DNA of 64,000 nt from [Pantoea] beijingensis (GTDB lineage Bacteria > Pseudomonadota > Gammaproteobacteria > Enterobacterales > Enterobacteriaceae), in NCBI RefSeq assembly GCF_022647505.1, contig NZ_CP071409.1:3534001-3598000 (forward strand). The letters are read 5' to 3'. The first letter of the stretch is position 1, and every line of letters begins with the position of its first letter. A program made the position numbers and the translations under genes. The notes beneath the pieces were generated by a model, which was given only the letters and a program-made list of their open reading frames with translations, was not told where the DNA came from and searched no databases. Positions 21,597 through 33,463 of this stretch are shown here, in pieces.

Positions 21597-22601
21597 TTAA
21601 CGCGTCACGGTATTAGGTGATTTCATATAGCGGAAGAAATCGCTGTCCGGACTCAGCACCATCACGTCCCGGTTTGCTTCAAAGCTATTGTCATAGGCGC
21701 GCAGGCTACGGATAAACGAATAGAAATCCGGATCCTGACTGAACGCATCAGCAAATAGCTTAGCCGCTTCGGCATCACCTTCACCACGCGTGATCAATGC
21801 CTGACGTTGTGCTTCTGCCAGCGTACGCGTTACTTCATAATCTGACGTCGCACGCAATTTTTCCGCCTCTTCCTGACCCTGAGAACGCTGGCTACGCGCG
21901 ACCGCCTCACGCTCAGCGCGCATACGGTTGTAAATTGCACCCGACACTTCGGTTGGCAGGTTGATCTGCTTAATACGCACATCCACTACCTGTATACCTA
22001 AGGCTGCCATGCTATTCGGGTTGATCGGTGGCTCTTTACTGTTTGTTTCACGCTCTACGCGTGCAGCTGCAGAAGCGATGGCATCATCCGCTGCCGGCGT
22101 AGCCACTTCATCATCGTTGCCAGCGCTACCTGTGTTCAATGCTTCACGCACATCTGTGGTTAAACGTCCGCGTGAATCAGTCACGATATCTTTGACATCA
22201 AGACGCCCCATTTCAGAACGTAAACGGTCACTGAATTTACGTTTCAGCAAAACTTCTGCCTGAGAAACATCACCACCACCGGTCGCCAGGTAATAACGAC
22301 TAAAATCACTGATACGCCATTTGATGTAGGAATCGACGATCAGATCTTTCTTCTCTTTGGTGACGAAGCGATCAGCCTGGTTATCCATGGTCTGGATGCG
22401 CGCATCCAACATTTTAACGGATTCCAGGAATGGAATTTTAAAGTGCAGGCCTGGTGCAAATACCAACGGTTTGTTTTCATCATCGCGCAGAACTTTACCA
22501 AAGCGCAGCACGATACCGCGCTGGCCTTCCTGCACCACAAACAGTGACGCGTAAAGCACCACCAGCACAACAATCAATAATACGATTAATGGCTTACGCA
22601 T
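21597..22601 (-). CDS. hflC: FtsH modulator HflC (SPFH/band-7 family)
   Basis: A 334-residue inner-membrane protein with an N-terminal anchor (about residues 3-22) and a periplasmic SPFH domain starting VVQEGQRGIVLRFGKVL. With HflK it forms the cage around FtsH and tunes its proteolysis of membrane proteins and, in phage lambda infection, of CII. Typical stretches are QVVDVRIKQINLPTEVSGAIY and the RAEREAVARSQRSQGQEEAEKLRA helix. It begins three bases after hflK. Confidence 0.97.
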   Translation of the reverse strand: MRKPLIVLLIVVLVVLYASLFVVQEGQRGIVLRFGKVLRDDENKPLVFAPGLHFKIPFLESVKMLDARIQTMDNQADRFVTKEKKDLIVDSYIKWRISDFSRYYLATGGGDVSQAEVLLKRKFSDRLRSEMGRLDVKDIVTDSRGRLTTDVREALNTGSAGNDDEVATPAADDAIASAAARVERETNSKEPPINPNSMAALGIQVVDVRIKQINLPTEVSGAIYNRMRAEREAVARSQRSQGQEEAEKLRATSDYEVTRTLAEAQRQALITRGEGDAEAAKLFADAFSQDPDFYSFIRSLRAYDNSFEANRDVMVLSPDSDFFRYMKSPNTVTR

Positions 22602-22604
22602 CGC

Positions 22605-23861
22605 TTACTCTCTCCCTTCGCGCTGTGTATCGTTGCGTTGAGCGTTAGCACGACGCTGATCCATGATGTTGTCTGGACTGAACGACGAACTGCTACTGGC
22701 ATTGCTGCTACTTTCCGACGCCGGTGGCAGGCGCAACAGGCTGTTACTACTGCTGTCCTGAGTATTATTTTTAGAGGACGCTCCGCTTTGCCCACTACGC
22801 ATCAGCTGGTCAAGCGGCAACACCATCAGGTTGTTACCTTTATCATTTACCAATACCTTGCGGGTATGACTCAACACGCGCTCCATCGTCTCAATATAGA
22901 GACGTTCGCGGGTGATCTGTGGTGCTGCTTTGTACTCCGGCAAGATCTTCGCAAAACGAGCAACTTCACCCTGAGCTTCCAACACGGTACGCGCTTTGTA
23001 CGCACGCGCCTCCTCAAGAATACGCTGTGCCTGCCCGTTAGCACGCGGCTGAACTTCGTTCGCATACGCTTCAGCTTCACGCACATACTGCTCGCGGTTT
23101 TCACGTGCGGCAATAGCATCATCAAACGCGGCTTTCACCTCTTCCGGCGGACGAGCTGCCTGGAAGTTGACGTCAAGTAACGTAATACCCATATCGTATG
23201 GACGAACGGTTTCTTCCAGCTCACGCTGCGTATCGCTACGCACTACGGTACGGCCTTCCGTCAGGATACGATCCATGGTTGAACGACCAATAACTCCGCG
23301 CAATGCGCTGTCGGTCGCCTGTCGCAAACTGTCATCGGCGCTGGTCACCGCAAAGAGATAACGTTCAGGGTTAGTCACGCGGTACTGCACGTTCATCTCA
23401 ACACGTACGACGTTTTCATCCGAAGTCAGCATCACACCGGATGCCGCCAACTCGCGGACTGCCTCTACGTTCACCGCCCGGACCTGATCGATAAAGGTCG
23501 GTTTCCAGTTCAACCCCGGCTCAACCAAGTGACTAAATTTACCAAAGCGCATGACAACACCACGCTCAGCTTCTTTGATGGTGTAGAAGCCGCTGGCTGC
23601 CCAAATCACCACGGCAGCGACAACAACAATACCAATCAGCTTGCCACCGTTGCCGGAGGTACGCTGACCACCATTGTTGTCATTATTTTTACCACCGCCC
23701 AGTCCACCAAGCTTCTTGCTTAGCTTACGGAAGATATCATCGAGATCAGGAGGCCCCTTATCGCGCCCTCCCTTATTTCCCCCAGAGTTGCCGCCTTGAT
23801 TGTTGCTGCTTCCCCACGGGTCGCGGTCCTGTCCGTTATTCCCGGGCTGATTCCACGCCAT
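22605..23861 (-). CDS. hflK: FtsH modulator HflK (SPFH/band-7 family)
   Basis: A 418-residue partner of HflC. The first 70 residues are a cytoplasmic Gly/Asn-rich region (GGNSGGNKGGRDKGPPDLDD), then one membrane segment at about 75-95, the SPFH domain (AERGVVMRFGKFSHLVEPGLNW) and a long helix. The last 60 residues are Ser/Asn-rich with low complexity (SSNSLLRLPPASESSSNASS). The HflKC complex regulates FtsH. Confidence 0.97.
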   Translation of the reverse strand: MAWNQPGNNGQDRDPWGSSNNQGGNSGGNKGGRDKGPPDLDDIFRKLSKKLGGLGGGKNNDNNGGQRTSGNGGKLIGIVVVAAVVIWAASGFYTIKEAERGVVMRFGKFSHLVEPGLNWKPTFIDQVRAVNVEAVRELAASGVMLTSDENVVRVEMNVQYRVTNPERYLFAVTSADDSLRQATDSALRGVIGRSTMDRILTEGRTVVRSDTQRELEETVRPYDMGITLLDVNFQAARPPEEVKAAFDDAIAARENREQYVREAEAYANEVQPRANGQAQRILEEARAYKARTVLEAQGEVARFAKILPEYKAAPQITRERLYIETMERVLSHTRKVLVNDKGNNLMVLPLDQLMRSGQSGASSKNNTQDSSSNSLLRLPPASESSSNASSSSSFSPDNIMDQRRANAQRNDTQREGRE

Positions 23862-23929
23862 GTTTATACTCCATTAATTGTGTGTGCGGTGGTATCCCAA
23901 ACCGGGATACGCGTTTCAGGCAAAATCAG

Positions 23930-25210
23930 TTAAACGATGTAATCAACTAATGCAGGTTCCTGTTTACACAGGCGCCGCCAGTCAATCACCGGCATGCGTA
24001 CGTGTAAACCTACGCTGCCATCATCTTCATTCCACTCTTTTTCTATCGCCTGAAGCTGATAAAAACGGCTACGTAGCCGCCCTGCTTCTGGCGGCAGACG
24101 TAAGTCATACTGCGCGATCTCTCCCGAAAGTCGCTCCGTCAACGCCTGAAACAGTAAAGGAACGCCTTCACCGCTTTGGGCCGATAACCAAACTCGAATC
24201 GGTAAATTTTCATCGTTACGATCGATACGCGGTTCAAATCCTTCCAGCATGTCGATCTTATTCATCACCAACAGCGTTGGGATTTCGTTCGCGTCAATCT
24301 CATCCAGCACAATATCCACGGCTTCTATGTTCTCATCCACGCGAACATCAGCAGCATCAATGACATGAAGCAACAACGCAGCCTGCCGCGTTTCCTGCAA
24401 AGTCGCTTTAAATGCCGCAACCAGGTCATGTGGCAAGTGACGAATGAAACCAACGGTGTCTGCCAGTACCACTTCCCCAACGTCTGACACATCAATACGA
24501 CGTAGCGTGGGATCCAACGTGGCAAAAAGTTGATCTGCCGCATACACCTCAGCAGCAGTAATACAGTTGAATAACGTGGATTTACCGGCATTGGTGTAGC
24601 CCACGAGCGATACCGTTGGCACATCGGCCTTAGCTCGCGCTTGTCTGCCCTGGTCTCGCTGTTTTTCTACACGTTCAAGGCGAGAAAGAATTTGGCTGAT
24701 ACGATTTCGCAACAATCGGCGGTCAGTCTCAAGCTGGGTTTCGCCTGGCCCACGCAACCCAATCCCGCCTTTTTGGCGTTCAAGGTGTGTCCAGCCGCGT
24801 ACCAGGCGCGTAGCCAGATGACGTAACTGCGCCAACTCAACCTGTAGCTTACCCTCATGGGTACGCGCACGTTGAGCAAAAATATCCAAAATCAGCCCGG
24901 TGCGATCAATGACCCTACACTCACATAAACGCTCAAGATTACGCTCCTGGGCGGGCGTTAAGGCATGGTCGAAAAGTACCACCGATGCACCACTGGACTT
25001 CACCGCATCAGCGATTTCTACAGCCTTTCCTTCACCGACAAAATATTTAGGATGTGGTGCTTTGCGACTGCCCGTTACGACACGTAACGCTTCGACACCC
25101 GCGGAAGAAACCAGGTTTTCAAACTCCTGCAGATCTTCCATATCTTTGTCTTGCGAGAAATAGATGTGAACCAGAACGGCCTGCTCACCGGCATCATAGC
25201 GGTCAAACAA
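23930..25210 (-). CDS. hflX: GTPase HflX, ribosome-splitting heat-shock factor
   Basis: A 426-residue GTPase, the E. coli length, that binds the 50S subunit and splits stalled 70S ribosomes. The N-terminal HflX domain holds [17 protein letters not shown], followed by [14 protein letters not shown] and [20 protein letters not shown]1 is [10 protein letters not shown]3 [16 protein letters not shown]4 NKID. I place the start at the TTG 25210 because AGAGG lies seven bases upstream and the product then starts [10 protein letters not shown] as in E. coli; an in-frame ATG is 14 codons earlier. Confidence 0.95.
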   Translation of the reverse strand: MFDRYDAGEQAVLVHIYFSQDKDMEDLQEFENLVSSAGVEALRVVTGSRKAPHPKYFVGEGKAVEIADAVKSSGASVVLFDHALTPAQERNLERLCECRVIDRTGLILDIFAQRARTHEGKLQVELAQLRHLATRLVRGWTHLERQKGGIGLRGPGETQLETDRRLLRNRISQILSRLERVEKQRDQGRQARAKADVPTVSLVGYTNAGKSTLFNCITAAEVYAADQLFATLDPTLRRIDVSDVGEVVLADTVGFIRHLPHDLVAAFKATLQETRQAALLLHVIDAADVRVDENIEAVDIVLDEIDANEIPTLLVMNKIDMLEGFEPRIDRNDENLPIRVWLSAQSGEGVPLLFQALTERLSGEIAQYDLRLPPEAGRLRSRFYQLQAIEKEWNEDDGSVGLHVRMPVIDWRRLCKQEPALVDYIV

Positions 25211-25371
25211 CTTTAAACCTCTCAGAACCCTGTTATACCCGTCATACTTCACACTGCAGATTTACGATCTGCGCCGGAATTAGAGTAAAACCAAGTTCTC
25301 AAAAAAGAATGACCAGGACGGGGGCCTCAAAATAAAATGAACTCCCCGTCATGGAGGTGCGATAAAGACGC

Positions 25372-25683
25372 TTACTCAGCGCTATCACCGTCTTGTTGTG
25401 GCTGCGAAGACGCTGCCGGATTACTGCCGCCATGATGATAATTGCTGCTTCCACCGCTTGCATTGTTGCTATGGTGGGAGACCGGGCGGGATGGAACTAC
25501 GGTTGAGATCGCATGCTTATATACCATCTGACTGACCGTGTTCTTCAATAAAATTACAAACTGATCAAAAGACTCAATCTGGCCCTGCAGTTTGATACCA
25601 TTCACCAAATAAATCGAAACCGGAACACGTTCACGACGCAGCGCGTTCAAGAACGGATCTTGCAATGATTGCCCCTTAGCCAT
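25372..25683 (-). CDS. hfq: RNA chaperone Hfq
   Basis: A 103-residue hexameric Sm-like protein that pairs small RNAs with mRNAs. Sm1 ([20 protein letters not shown]) and Sm2 ([11 protein letters not shown]) are intact, with Gln8, Lys/Arg rim and the KHAIST pocket present. The C-terminal tail is Ser/Asn/Gly/His-rich and disordered. It follows miaA by about 100 bases. Confidence 0.98.
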   Translation of the reverse strand: MAKGQSLQDPFLNALRRERVPVSIYLVNGIKLQGQIESFDQFVILLKNTVSQMVYKHAISTVVPSRPVSHHSNNASGGSSNYHHGGSNPAASSQPQQDGDSAE

Positions 25684-25785
25684 TCTATCTTTTCCTTATA
25701 TGCTTGTTGTATGTTGCTTAAGAACCCTGTGGCTCTGAAATACTGCGTAAAAATTTGCGCACGTTAACGTGCCAATTGTACACAA

Positions 25786-26736
25786 TCACCCATGCTTCGC
25801 ACTAAGAACCTGTAATACAGTATTACGGGCTAATTCAGGCTGTTCACTATCCAGCCAGTGAACGCTTTGCCAGCCGCGTAACCAGGTTATTTGCCGTTTT
25901 GCCAGCTGACGAGTTGCGCAAATTCCCCGATAAACCATGTCGTCGTAATCGATCTCACCGTTAAGATATGACCACATTTGGCGATATCCAACACAACGAA
26001 TGGAAGGCAAATCCGTATGCAAATCATCTCGTGCAAAGAGTGCCCGAGCCTCCGCTTCAAAACCTGACGCCAACATCTGCTTAAAACGCAGTTCAATACG
26101 CTGGTGCAACAATTCGCGATTTGCGGGGGCTATCGCAAACTGGAACACATCGTAAGGCAAAGCTTCGCCAGATGTTTTAGTCAGCTCTGTTAAAGTTTTA
26201 CCCGAAATAAAAAAAACTTCCAGTGCTCGCGAAAGCCTCTGGGGATCATTCGGGTGAATACGACTGCCAGCAATGGGATCTATTTCACATAATTGACGGT
26301 GCAAAGCTTCCCAGCCCCGATCACTCGCCATTTGCTCAATACGCTGACGTACCTCTGGATCGGCCGAGGGCAGCGGCGACAATCCATCCAGTAACGCCTT
26401 GTAGTAGAGCATCGTTCCACCAACAAGCAACGGAATACGCCCCATCCGGGTAATATCCGCCATTTCAACCAGAGCATCGCGACGAAATTCAGCAGCCGAA
26501 TAAGCCTGCGAAGGGTCACGAATATCCAGTAAACGATGAGGTGCCAACGCCAGTTCTTCCGCTGAAGGTTTGGCAGTGCCAATATCCATTCCGCGATAAA
26601 TCAGCGCAGAGTCCACGCTGATCAGCTCAATCGGCAAATGCTTACGTAGCTCAATCGCTAACGCTGTTTTACCGGAAGCCGTTGGCCCCATCAAAAAAAT
26701 TGCCTTAGGCCGGCTAGCCGTTGTTCTATCACTCAT
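25786..26736 (-). CDS. miaA: tRNA dimethylallyltransferase MiaA
   Basis: A 316-residue enzyme, the E. coli length, that adds dimethylallyl to N6 of A37 in tRNAs reading UNN codons. P-loop [10 protein letters not shown] is at residues 17-26, then [39 protein letters not shown], and [14 protein letters not shown]. The start overlaps the mutL end by eight bases, so coupled translation is likely. Confidence 0.98.
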   Translation of the reverse strand: MSDRTTASRPKAIFLMGPTASGKTALAIELRKHLPIELISVDSALIYRGMDIGTAKPSAEELALAPHRLLDIRDPSQAYSAAEFRRDALVEMADITRMGRIPLLVGGTMLYYKALLDGLSPLPSADPEVRQRIEQMASDRGWEALHRQLCEIDPIAGSRIHPNDPQRLSRALEVFFISGKTLTELTKTSGEALPYDVFQFAIAPANRELLHQRIELRFKQMLASGFEAEARALFARDDLHTDLPSIRCVGYRQMWSYLNGEIDYDDMVYRGICATRQLAKRQITWLRGWQSVHWLDSEQPELARNTVLQVLSAKHG

Positions 26737-28579
26737 GCTTCAGGGCGTTCATCGCCGTATCAATATCGATCTGTTGCAATAATCCAGAAGGTGGCGACTT
26801 AATTAGCGACGGGCAGAGACGTTCAACTTCGGCCAATAACGCTATCGCCTGTGAGTGATTCCAGTGCGGATGTTCTGTCACTGCATGACGAGCCAGCCAC
26901 TGTGCAACCAATGCCGGCGAAGCATCCTGCTGCCGGGCGAGATAGCCTAACAGTTCTGGAATCAAGTTTTGTAAATTTTGTTGGCGTAATGGTAAAGGAA
27001 CACCGCGTAACGTCACATGATGCGCATCAGCCTGCAGATCAATCCCCATCAGAGCCAGTAAAGTCGCGCTGCGTCCAACAGTGTCTCGCTCTGATTTATC
27101 CATTTTTAAGCGAATAGGGATCAGCAATGGCTGAGATTTTAAACCCTCATTTCCCGGCTCCAGTTGAGCCTGCTTAAGCCAGCGCTCGGCAACCAGCAAC
27201 GAAATCAACGCCAGACCGCTATCGCGCTCGACCACAGCAAAATGCGCATTTACAACGGTCAGCATCCGCCCGAAACTCTGTGCATGACCGCGTAAAGGCA
27301 GAGTGCTTTCGGCGGATACCGCCACTGGCACGCCTTGCGGCTCGCGTACATGCGGCGTATCAGGCGTTTGCAAAAGCTGCTGATAAACTGCACCTTCACG
27401 CTTTTGCCAGGCTGGTGTTGATGCGGGTGGCCTGCTTGCTGAACGCCCCCCCGTGACAGCCGACGTCTCAGGAAGCACTGGGGCTGGGGTTGCAAAATGA
27501 TTGCCGCCCGCGGCCTGACGATTTTCGGGGGGCCGCCGTACAGGAGGTGCCTCAGGTTCTAACTCAGGAAGCGTCTCCGCCCCCGTATTCTGTAACGCAC
27601 TGAGTACACCCTGATAGATAAAATCATGCACCAACCGCGATTGATGAAAACGCACTTCATGCTTAGCCGGGTGAACATTGACATCAACCTGATGCGGATC
27701 GATCTCCAGGTAAAGCACATACGCAGGCTGATGATCGTCTCCCAGCTTATCCTGGTAGGCCTGCCGAATTGCATGATTGATCAGCCGATCGCGCATCATG
27801 CGCCCATTGACATAGCAATATTGCAGTTCAGTTAGCTGACGGGAGCCTGCAGGATCGGCGACCCAACCGCGCAGATTGAGATCCCCATGTTGCCATTCGA
27901 TCGCTAACGCATGGGTAATAAAAGCGCTACCGCATATCGTGCCGAGACGCCGCTCTTGCTGGCCCTTTTCGCTAACACCACGATACTGACGCACTAATTT
28001 ACCGTTGTGGGTGAGTGAAACAGAAATATCAAAACGCGCCAACGCGATACGTCGGACCACTTCATCAATATGGGTAAATTCGGTCTTTTCCGTACGCATA
28101 AACTTACGACGAGCTGGCGTGTTATAAAACAAATCGAGCACTTCGAGTGTAGTGCCGGTAGGATGCGCCGCCGGTTTTACCGTTACCGCCATCTCACGCC
28201 CTTCAGCATAAGCAGCCCAGGCTTCGTTTTGCGTTTCCGTACGTGAGGTTAAGGTAAGGCGAGATACTGAACTGATACTGGCCAGCGCTTCGCCGCGAAA
28301 ACCCAGGCTAACAATGGCCTCCAGGTCATCCAGCGAGGAAATTTTACTGGTGGCATGACGTGCCAGCGCCATCGCAAGTTCATCCTTACCGATGCCACAA
28401 CCGTTATCACGGATGCGAATCAGTTTTGCGCCACCTTTTTCTATATCAATATCAATACGCGTCGCACCCGCATCCAGGCTATTTTCCACTAACTCCTTGA
28501 CCACCGATGCCGGTCGCTCAACCACCTCACCTGCGGCGATTTGGTTAGCCAGTTGAGGAGGTAAAACCTGAATGGGCAT
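26729..28579 (-). CDS. mutL: DNA mismatch repair protein MutL
   Basis: A 616-residue GHKL ATPase that links MutS to MutH and UvrD in methyl-directed mismatch repair. N-terminal ATPase motifs: [46 protein letters not shown] and the NGRMMRD region. A Pro-rich linker (about 340-430) leads to the C-terminal dimerisation domain. AAGGA precedes the ATG at 28579 by six bases; a start five codons earlier is less likely. No endonuclease motif is seen, as expected in an organism with MutH. Confidence 0.97.
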   Translation of the reverse strand: MPIQVLPPQLANQIAAGEVVERPASVVKELVENSLDAGATRIDIDIEKGGAKLIRIRDNGCGIGKDELAMALARHATSKISSLDDLEAIVSLGFRGEALASISSVSRLTLTSRTETQNEAWAAYAEGREMAVTVKPAAHPTGTTLEVLDLFYNTPARRKFMRTEKTEFTHIDEVVRRIALARFDISVSLTHNGKLVRQYRGVSEKGQQERRLGTICGSAFITHALAIEWQHGDLNLRGWVADPAGSRQLTELQYCYVNGRMMRDRLINHAIRQAYQDKLGDDHQPAYVLYLEIDPHQVDVNVHPAKHEVRFHQSRLVHDFIYQGVLSALQNTGAETLPELEPEAPPVRRPPENRQAAGGNHFATPAPVLPETSAVTGGRSASRPPASTPAWQKREGAVYQQLLQTPDTPHVREPQGVPVAVSAESTLPLRGHAQSFGRMLTVVNAHFAVVERDSGLALISLLVAERWLKQAQLEPGNEGLKSQPLLIPIRLKMDKSERDTVGRSATLLALMGIDLQADAHHVTLRGVPLPLRQQNLQNLIPELLGYLARQQDASPALVAQWLARHAVTEHPHWNHSQAIALLAEVERLCPSLIKSPPSGLLQQIDIDTAMNALKHE

Positions 28580-28658
28580 AGGTAATCCTTGCATGAGTAA
28601 ATGGACTGTGCCGCCACAAACATGATGGGCTCAGGATGTCAGCTTTTGCGCACTATAA

Positions 28659-30335
28659 TTATGATGCAGGAATAGTTAACGTCTGTCCTAACATCACATT
28701 GGCGCTTTTCATATTATTCGCCTGCATAATGGCTTTGGAGCTAACGCCATAATGAGCCGCAATTTCCGTTAGCGAATCACCGCGCACCACTTTATGCGTC
28801 TGTTTTCGGCGAGCAATGGTGGTTGTTCCATTCCCACTGCCTGCAGGCACTTTCAAACGCTGCCCCACCCAAACGCTCTCTTTTTTCAAATTATTAAGTG
28901 AGCGCATGGCCGCCATGCTCATACCATATTTTGCGGCAATACCCGATAGCGTCTCGCCACGCTGAACGACATGCCGCTTTGTTGGCCCGGAATAATCCGG
29001 TGAAGAGGACGTTTGATTCGCTTCAACATTAACCGCCGCTGCGGATTCCAGCGGTCGGTTTTCCTCCTTTGGGGCAGATTGTAGCGGGTGTGACAGGAAG
29101 TAGCTGCGAAGTCCTCTATAAATGGACTCCGCAATCTTATCCTGGTACGCGCTACTGCCGAGCAGTCGCTCCTCCGAAGGGTTACTGATAAAGCCGGTTT
29201 CAACCAGCAAGGATGGAATATCCGGCGAGCGTAAAACCCCCAAACTGGCATGCTCCGGACGACGTTTGTGCAGTGAACCAACACGCTGCAATTGTGAAAT
29301 CACTTTTGTCGCAACGTCATAGCCAACGCGTTGCGAATGACCAAACTGCAGGTCCAGCACAGCCTGGCTCAAATAGGGATCGGCCTGGCTATTTGCGAGC
29401 AGATCGCCGGCACCACCAAGCAACTCTGATTGCTTCTCATGCTGCTCCAGCCAGTTAGCCATTTCACTGTTAGCGCGACGGTTTGACAACACCCAGACCG
29501 ACGCGCCTTTGGCGCTGCGGTTAGGTGCAGCATCAGCATGAATGGAAACCAACACATTGGCATTTTGTTTACGCGCTACATCAGAACGTCCCATCACGGA
29601 GATAAAATAATCACCGTCGCGCGTTAATACACCTTTAAACATCGGATCGGCATTGAGCAACGCCTTCAGCTTGCGGGCAATGCCGATAGTGACATTTTTT
29701 TCTTTCAAGCCGCCAGCACCAATCGCACCGGGATCCTGACCGCCATGACCAGCATCAATAGCCACCACCACCGTATCATTACTGGCGACGGGGCGGCCTG
29801 GTACAACCCGCGTATTACCGCTGCTTACCGCCGTCACGGGGTTCGCATTAAACGGGTTGCTACGTTCGGGCTGCACGGGAGGCGTCGTCGGGCGCGAGCG
29901 TGGAGTTGACGCAACCGGGGGAGATTGTGGAGTGCGTTTTACCGTCTGGCTACCGCTGATGGTAAACACCACGTTGTAGTCGTTACCATTGCGTTGCGTG
30001 ACTGCACGCGTCTTACCCGCTTGGGTCAATTCGAAGACCAGCCGAATACTCTGGCTATCTTTTGGCGTACTACTGCGAATACGTTTAACGATATTGTTCC
30101 CACTAAAAGTCAGCGGTAACCCCTGAACCACACCACTTTGCCGGATATCCAGCACCACACGATCTGGATTATGCAACGGAAAAAAACCGTATACCGGCTG
30201 ACCATTAAATCTCAGCGTCACCGTTGCTTTGCTGTCACCGTTAGAAACTTTGATATCAGACAGATTCGCCGCAAAAGAGGAAACCGTGGTCAAACAAAAT
30301 GCCAATATCAGACCAAATGTAATACGAAATATCAT
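28659..30335 (-). CDS. amiB: N-acetylmuramoyl-L-alanine amidase AmiB, with two LysM domains
   Basis: A 558-residue periplasmic amidase that cleaves septal peptidoglycan during daughter-cell separation, normally activated by EnvC. A signal peptide (about 1-22) precedes an AMIN domain (about 23-130), a Pro-rich linker, and the Amidase_3 domain from about 190, with zinc ligands in DAGHGGQD (His197), Glu in GLKEKN, SIHADA, and the catalytic Glu in [11 protein letters not shown]. Two LysM domains follow at 453-499 and 513-558. E. coli AmiB has about 445 residues and one LysM. The start overlaps the tsaE stop by four bases. Confidence 0.96.
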   Translation of the reverse strand: MIFRITFGLILAFCLTTVSSFAANLSDIKVSNGDSKATVTLRFNGQPVYGFFPLHNPDRVVLDIRQSGVVQGLPLTFSGNNIVKRIRSSTPKDSQSIRLVFELTQAGKTRAVTQRNGNDYNVVFTISGSQTVKRTPQSPPVASTPRSRPTTPPVQPERSNPFNANPVTAVSSGNTRVVPGRPVASNDTVVVAIDAGHGGQDPGAIGAGGLKEKNVTIGIARKLKALLNADPMFKGVLTRDGDYFISVMGRSDVARKQNANVLVSIHADAAPNRSAKGASVWVLSNRRANSEMANWLEQHEKQSELLGGAGDLLANSQADPYLSQAVLDLQFGHSQRVGYDVATKVISQLQRVGSLHKRRPEHASLGVLRSPDIPSLLVETGFISNPSEERLLGSSAYQDKIAESIYRGLRSYFLSHPLQSAPKEENRPLESAAAVNVEANQTSSSPDYSGPTKRHVVQRGETLSGIAAKYGMSMAAMRSLNNLKKESVWVGQRLKVPAGSGNGTTTIARRKQTHKVVRGDSLTEIAAHYGVSSKAIMQANNMKSANVMLGQTLTIPAS

Positions 30336-30808
30336 GAGCGATCCTTGTTCGCGGTGAACAACTGCAACATACGTTCTCCCGTTGCGGAAAGTGCAACGAT
30401 CTCAGCCTCGCGCGCCAGCGCACTGTATCGCAAATGCAAAGAGATATCCGGTGGCGGTAACACACCGTCTCCCTGCTGTGGCCACTCGATCAAACAGATT
30501 GTGTCACCCGAGAAATAGTCACGAATCCCCATAAATTCAAGTTCTTCAGGATCGGCCAGACGATAAAGGTCAAAATGATAAATTCGCCGCCCGGTAAGTT
30601 CATAAGGCTCGACCAGGGTATAGGTCGGACTTTTCACGTTGCCCTGGTGCCCCAATGCCTGAATAAACCCACGGCTAAACGTAGTTTTTCCGGCGCCTAA
30701 ATCACCATAAAGATGGACGATCGCCGCGCTTTCGCAGGCGCGGGCCAGTTGGGCCCCCAATGCAAGGGTCGCTGCCTCATCGGGCAATGTGATAACACGG
30801 GTATTCAT
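30332..30808 (-). CDS. tsaE: tRNA threonylcarbamoyladenosine biosynthesis ATPase TsaE
   Basis: A 158-residue P-loop ATPase that works with TsaB and TsaD to place threonylcarbamoyl on A37 of tRNAs reading ANN codons. Walker [16 protein letters not shown], then [30 protein letters not shown] and LIEWPQQG are present. It overlaps both neighbours with ATGA junctions, so nnr-tsaE-amiB is one coupled operon. Confidence 0.97.
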   Translation of the reverse strand: MNTRVITLPDEAATLALGAQLARACESAAIVHLYGDLGAGKTTFSRGFIQALGHQGNVKSPTYTLVEPYELTGRRIYHFDLYRLADPEELEFMGIRDYFSGDTICLIEWPQQGDGVLPPPDISLHLRYSALAREAEIVALSATGERMLQLFTANKDRS

Positions 30809-32325
30809 GCTTTATTTTTTGCAATCTCAGGATTGATAAACAGATACAGCTCGGAAAACAGATCGGTCGCCAACATTCCGCGTGTTCCGTAACGACGGGC
30901 AATAACATCCGCCGTCGCGCCATGCACCACACAGCCAGCACAGGCTGCATCATACAACGGGAGTTTTTGCCCTAACAACGCGCCGATGATGCCCGAAAGC
31001 ACATCGCCCATGCCGCCAGAGGCCATTCCCGCATTCCCCACGTCAGCAAAAGCAACCTGCTGCTGGCTGGCAATAATCGTTCCCGCCCCTTTCAGCACCA
31101 CTACGCCACCATAGCGCTTTAACAAGCGTTGCGCAGCGTGTAAGCGATCACTTTCAATTTCAGCCGTTTTCACATTCAGTAACGTAGCCGCTTCACCTGG
31201 ATGTGGGGTAATTATCCGATTCTGACGCTTCTCTGGATTTATTGCCAGCAGGTTAAGCGCATCCGCGTCCCAAAGCATCGGTTTATGCGAGTTTTCAACT
31301 TTTTTCAGCGCCTTCTTACCCCATTCTCCTTGCCCCAGCCCAGGGCCAATCACAATGACATCAGCCCACGCCAGCCCCTCATCTATCGCTTTCATCGTTA
31401 ATTCATGCACCATCAACTCGGGACGCGCCGTTAATAACGGTGCAACGTTATCTTTGTGAGTAAGCACTCGCACTAATCCTGCACCAGCGCGTAGAGCGGC
31501 TTCTCCGGTCATTCTGATTGCACCAGCAGTACCGTGATCGCCGCCAATAATCAGTAAACGCCCATGCTCACCTTTATGCGACGTTGGGCGTCGAGGTTTT
31601 AACCACTGGTTTAAGGATTGCGAATCGTAACGCATCATCGGTGCTGCTTGCCCACAGAGCCATGGCTCCAGTCCCAACGCGTGATAATGAAGCTGCCCAA
31701 CATAATCGCGTGCCTTGCCGGTCAACAAACCGGGTTTAATAGCAATGAAAGTTAACGTCTGTTCAGCAACGATAGCTTCACCGCTAACGCTGCCGTTACT
31801 TGCCTGCAGCCCGGAAGGAATATCGACAGAAAATATTGGCGCTGTATGCTGATTCGCCTTAACGATAAGCGCATCATAAGGTGCTTTCGGCGGAGACTTC
31901 AGGCCGGTTCCCAGCAGCGCATCGACGATCACATCGACGTTTTCCGGCCATGCAGCATCAGGGGCATGGATCACGCCTCCCGCCGCCAGCCAGCTTTCGC
32001 GAGCAGTCTGCGCTTCCTCCGGTGAGGGACGTTTACCCTCACAGGCCAGCAGCGTCACCTCAATGCCCGCAGCTTTCGCCAGTCGCGCCACGACAAAGCC
32101 ATCACCGCCGTTGTTGCCATGACCGCACAGTACCAGCCAGTGACGCGCGGTTGGCCAGCGCCGCGTAATCTGTTCAAATGCCGCTCCTCCAGCACGCTGC
32201 ATTAATTCAAACAGGGTGATTCCCAGGCTGTCGGCCCCCTCCGCCTCAAGCTGACCCAGCATCTCTGCAGGCCAGACAGAATGTGGTAAACTGCGGGCGT
32301 TCTCTTTTTCGTTGTGGTCAGTCAT
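30805..32325 (-). CDS. nnr: bifunctional NAD(P)HX epimerase / ADP-dependent dehydratase Nnr
   Basis: A 506-residue fusion of YjeF_N (epimerase, about 1-225; [30 protein letters not shown]) and the ribokinase-like dehydratase domain (about 235-500; [48 protein letters not shown]). It repairs hydrated NADH and NADPH. The start codon shares the CATG tetramer with the divergent queG start. Confidence 0.97.
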   Translation of the reverse strand: MTDHNEKENARSLPHSVWPAEMLGQLEAEGADSLGITLFELMQRAGGAAFEQITRRWPTARHWLVLCGHGNNGGDGFVVARLAKAAGIEVTLLACEGKRPSPEEAQTARESWLAAGGVIHAPDAAWPENVDVIVDALLGTGLKSPPKAPYDALIVKANQHTAPIFSVDIPSGLQASNGSVSGEAIVAEQTLTFIAIKPGLLTGKARDYVGQLHYHALGLEPWLCGQAAPMMRYDSQSLNQWLKPRRPTSHKGEHGRLLIIGGDHGTAGAIRMTGEAALRAGAGLVRVLTHKDNVAPLLTARPELMVHELTMKAIDEGLAWADVIVIGPGLGQGEWGKKALKKVENSHKPMLWDADALNLLAINPEKRQNRIITPHPGEAATLLNVKTAEIESDRLHAAQRLLKRYGGVVVLKGAGTIIASQQQVAFADVGNAGMASGGMGDVLSGIIGALLGQKLPLYDAACAGCVVHGATADVIARRYGTRGMLATDLFSELYLFINPEIAKNKA

Positions 32326-33463
32326 GTCATACCCTCTCGATCTCCATCAGCTTGCCCAGGATATTAAATCGTGGGGGCTGTCGCTCGGTTTTCAGCAGGT
32401 TGGTATTTGTGATACCGATTTGACGGCGGAAGAGCCCCGTCTGCAAGCATGGCTGGACAAACAGTACCATGGTGAAATGGACTGGATGGCGCGTCATGGA
32501 ATGATGCGTGCGCGCCCTCATGAACTGCTACCCGGCACGCTGCGCGTAATTAGCGTGCGCATGAATTATCTTCCTGCCAAAGCCGCTTTCGCCAGCACAC
32601 TTAAAAATCCGCGGTTAGGCTATGTTAGTCGCTATGCACTGGGTCGTGATTATCATAAAGTATTACGCAATCGTCTGAAGAAACTTGGCGATATGATCCG
32701 GGAGCACTGTGCCGATAGCCATTATCGCCCATTTGTCGATTCTGCGCCGCTACTCGAACGTCCACTGGCGGCTAAAGCAGGCTTAGGCTGGACCGGCAAG
32801 CACTCTTTGATTCTTAACCGCGAAGCAGGTTCCTGGTTTTTTCTCGGCGAACTGCTGATCGATATTCCTCTGCCGGTCGATCGGCCTCAGGAAGAAAACT
32901 GCGGACGCTGCGTGGCCTGCATGACAACCTGCCCCACTGGCGCCATTGTCGAACCGTATGTGATTGATGCACGTCGCTGTATTTCCTACCTGACGATTGA
33001 GCTGGAAGGCGCTATCCCCGAGGAGTTCCGGCCGTTAATCGGTAACCGCATTTATGGTTGCGATGATTGCCAGCTAATTTGTCCATGGAATCGCTATGGC
33101 CAGTTAACCGACGAGGATGATTTTAGCCCACGTGCGGTTCTGCATGCCCCACCACTGACAACCCTGTTTGCCTGGGACGAAAAGACCTTTTTACGCGTAA
33201 CGGAAGGCTCGGCGATCAGGCGCATTGGTCATTTACGCTGGTTGCGAAACGTTGCCGTTGCCATGGGCAATGCACCTTACGATCCTGATATCATTGCGGC
33301 GCTGCAGCAGCGTCAAGGGGAAAATAGCCTGCTTGATGAGCACATACATTGGGCCGTAAAACAGCAATTATCACGGCGTACGGAACACGCTGTAGATGTT
33401 CAATTATCGCAGCAGAAACGACTGGTAAGGGTGATTGAAAAAGGGTTGCCACGCGATGCATAG
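32324..33463 (+). CDS. queG: epoxyqueuosine reductase QueG
   Basis: A 379-residue cobalamin-dependent enzyme, the E. coli length, that reduces epoxyqueuosine in tRNA to queuosine. Conserved parts are YHGEMDWMARHG, RYALGRDYHKVLRNRLKKLG, the catalytic-site FVDSAPLLERPLA, and two [4Fe-4S] motifs, CGRCVACMTTCPTGAI and CDDCQLICPWN. The ATG at 32324 matches the E. coli start. Divergent from nnr with the two start codons overlapping in CATG. Confidence 0.97.
   Translation: MSYPLDLHQLAQDIKSWGLSLGFQQVGICDTDLTAEEPRLQAWLDKQYHGEMDWMARHGMMRARPHELLPGTLRVISVRMNYLPAKAAFASTLKNPRLGYVSRYALGRDYHKVLRNRLKKLGDMIREHCADSHYRPFVDSAPLLERPLAAKAGLGWTGKHSLILNREAGSWFFLGELLIDIPLPVDRPQEENCGRCVACMTTCPTGAIVEPYVIDARRCISYLTIELEGAIPEEFRPLIGNRIYGCDDCQLICPWNRYGQLTDEDDFSPRAVLHAPPLTTLFAWDEKTFLRVTEGSAIRRIGHLRWLRNVAVAMGNAPYDPDIIAALQQRQGENSLLDEHIHWAVKQQLSRRTEHAVDVQLSQQKRLVRVIEKGLPRDA

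Noticed and set aside
22638..23180. 180-residue plus-strand frame opposite hflK
   Set aside because: No start signal and no recognisable domain; antisense shadow.
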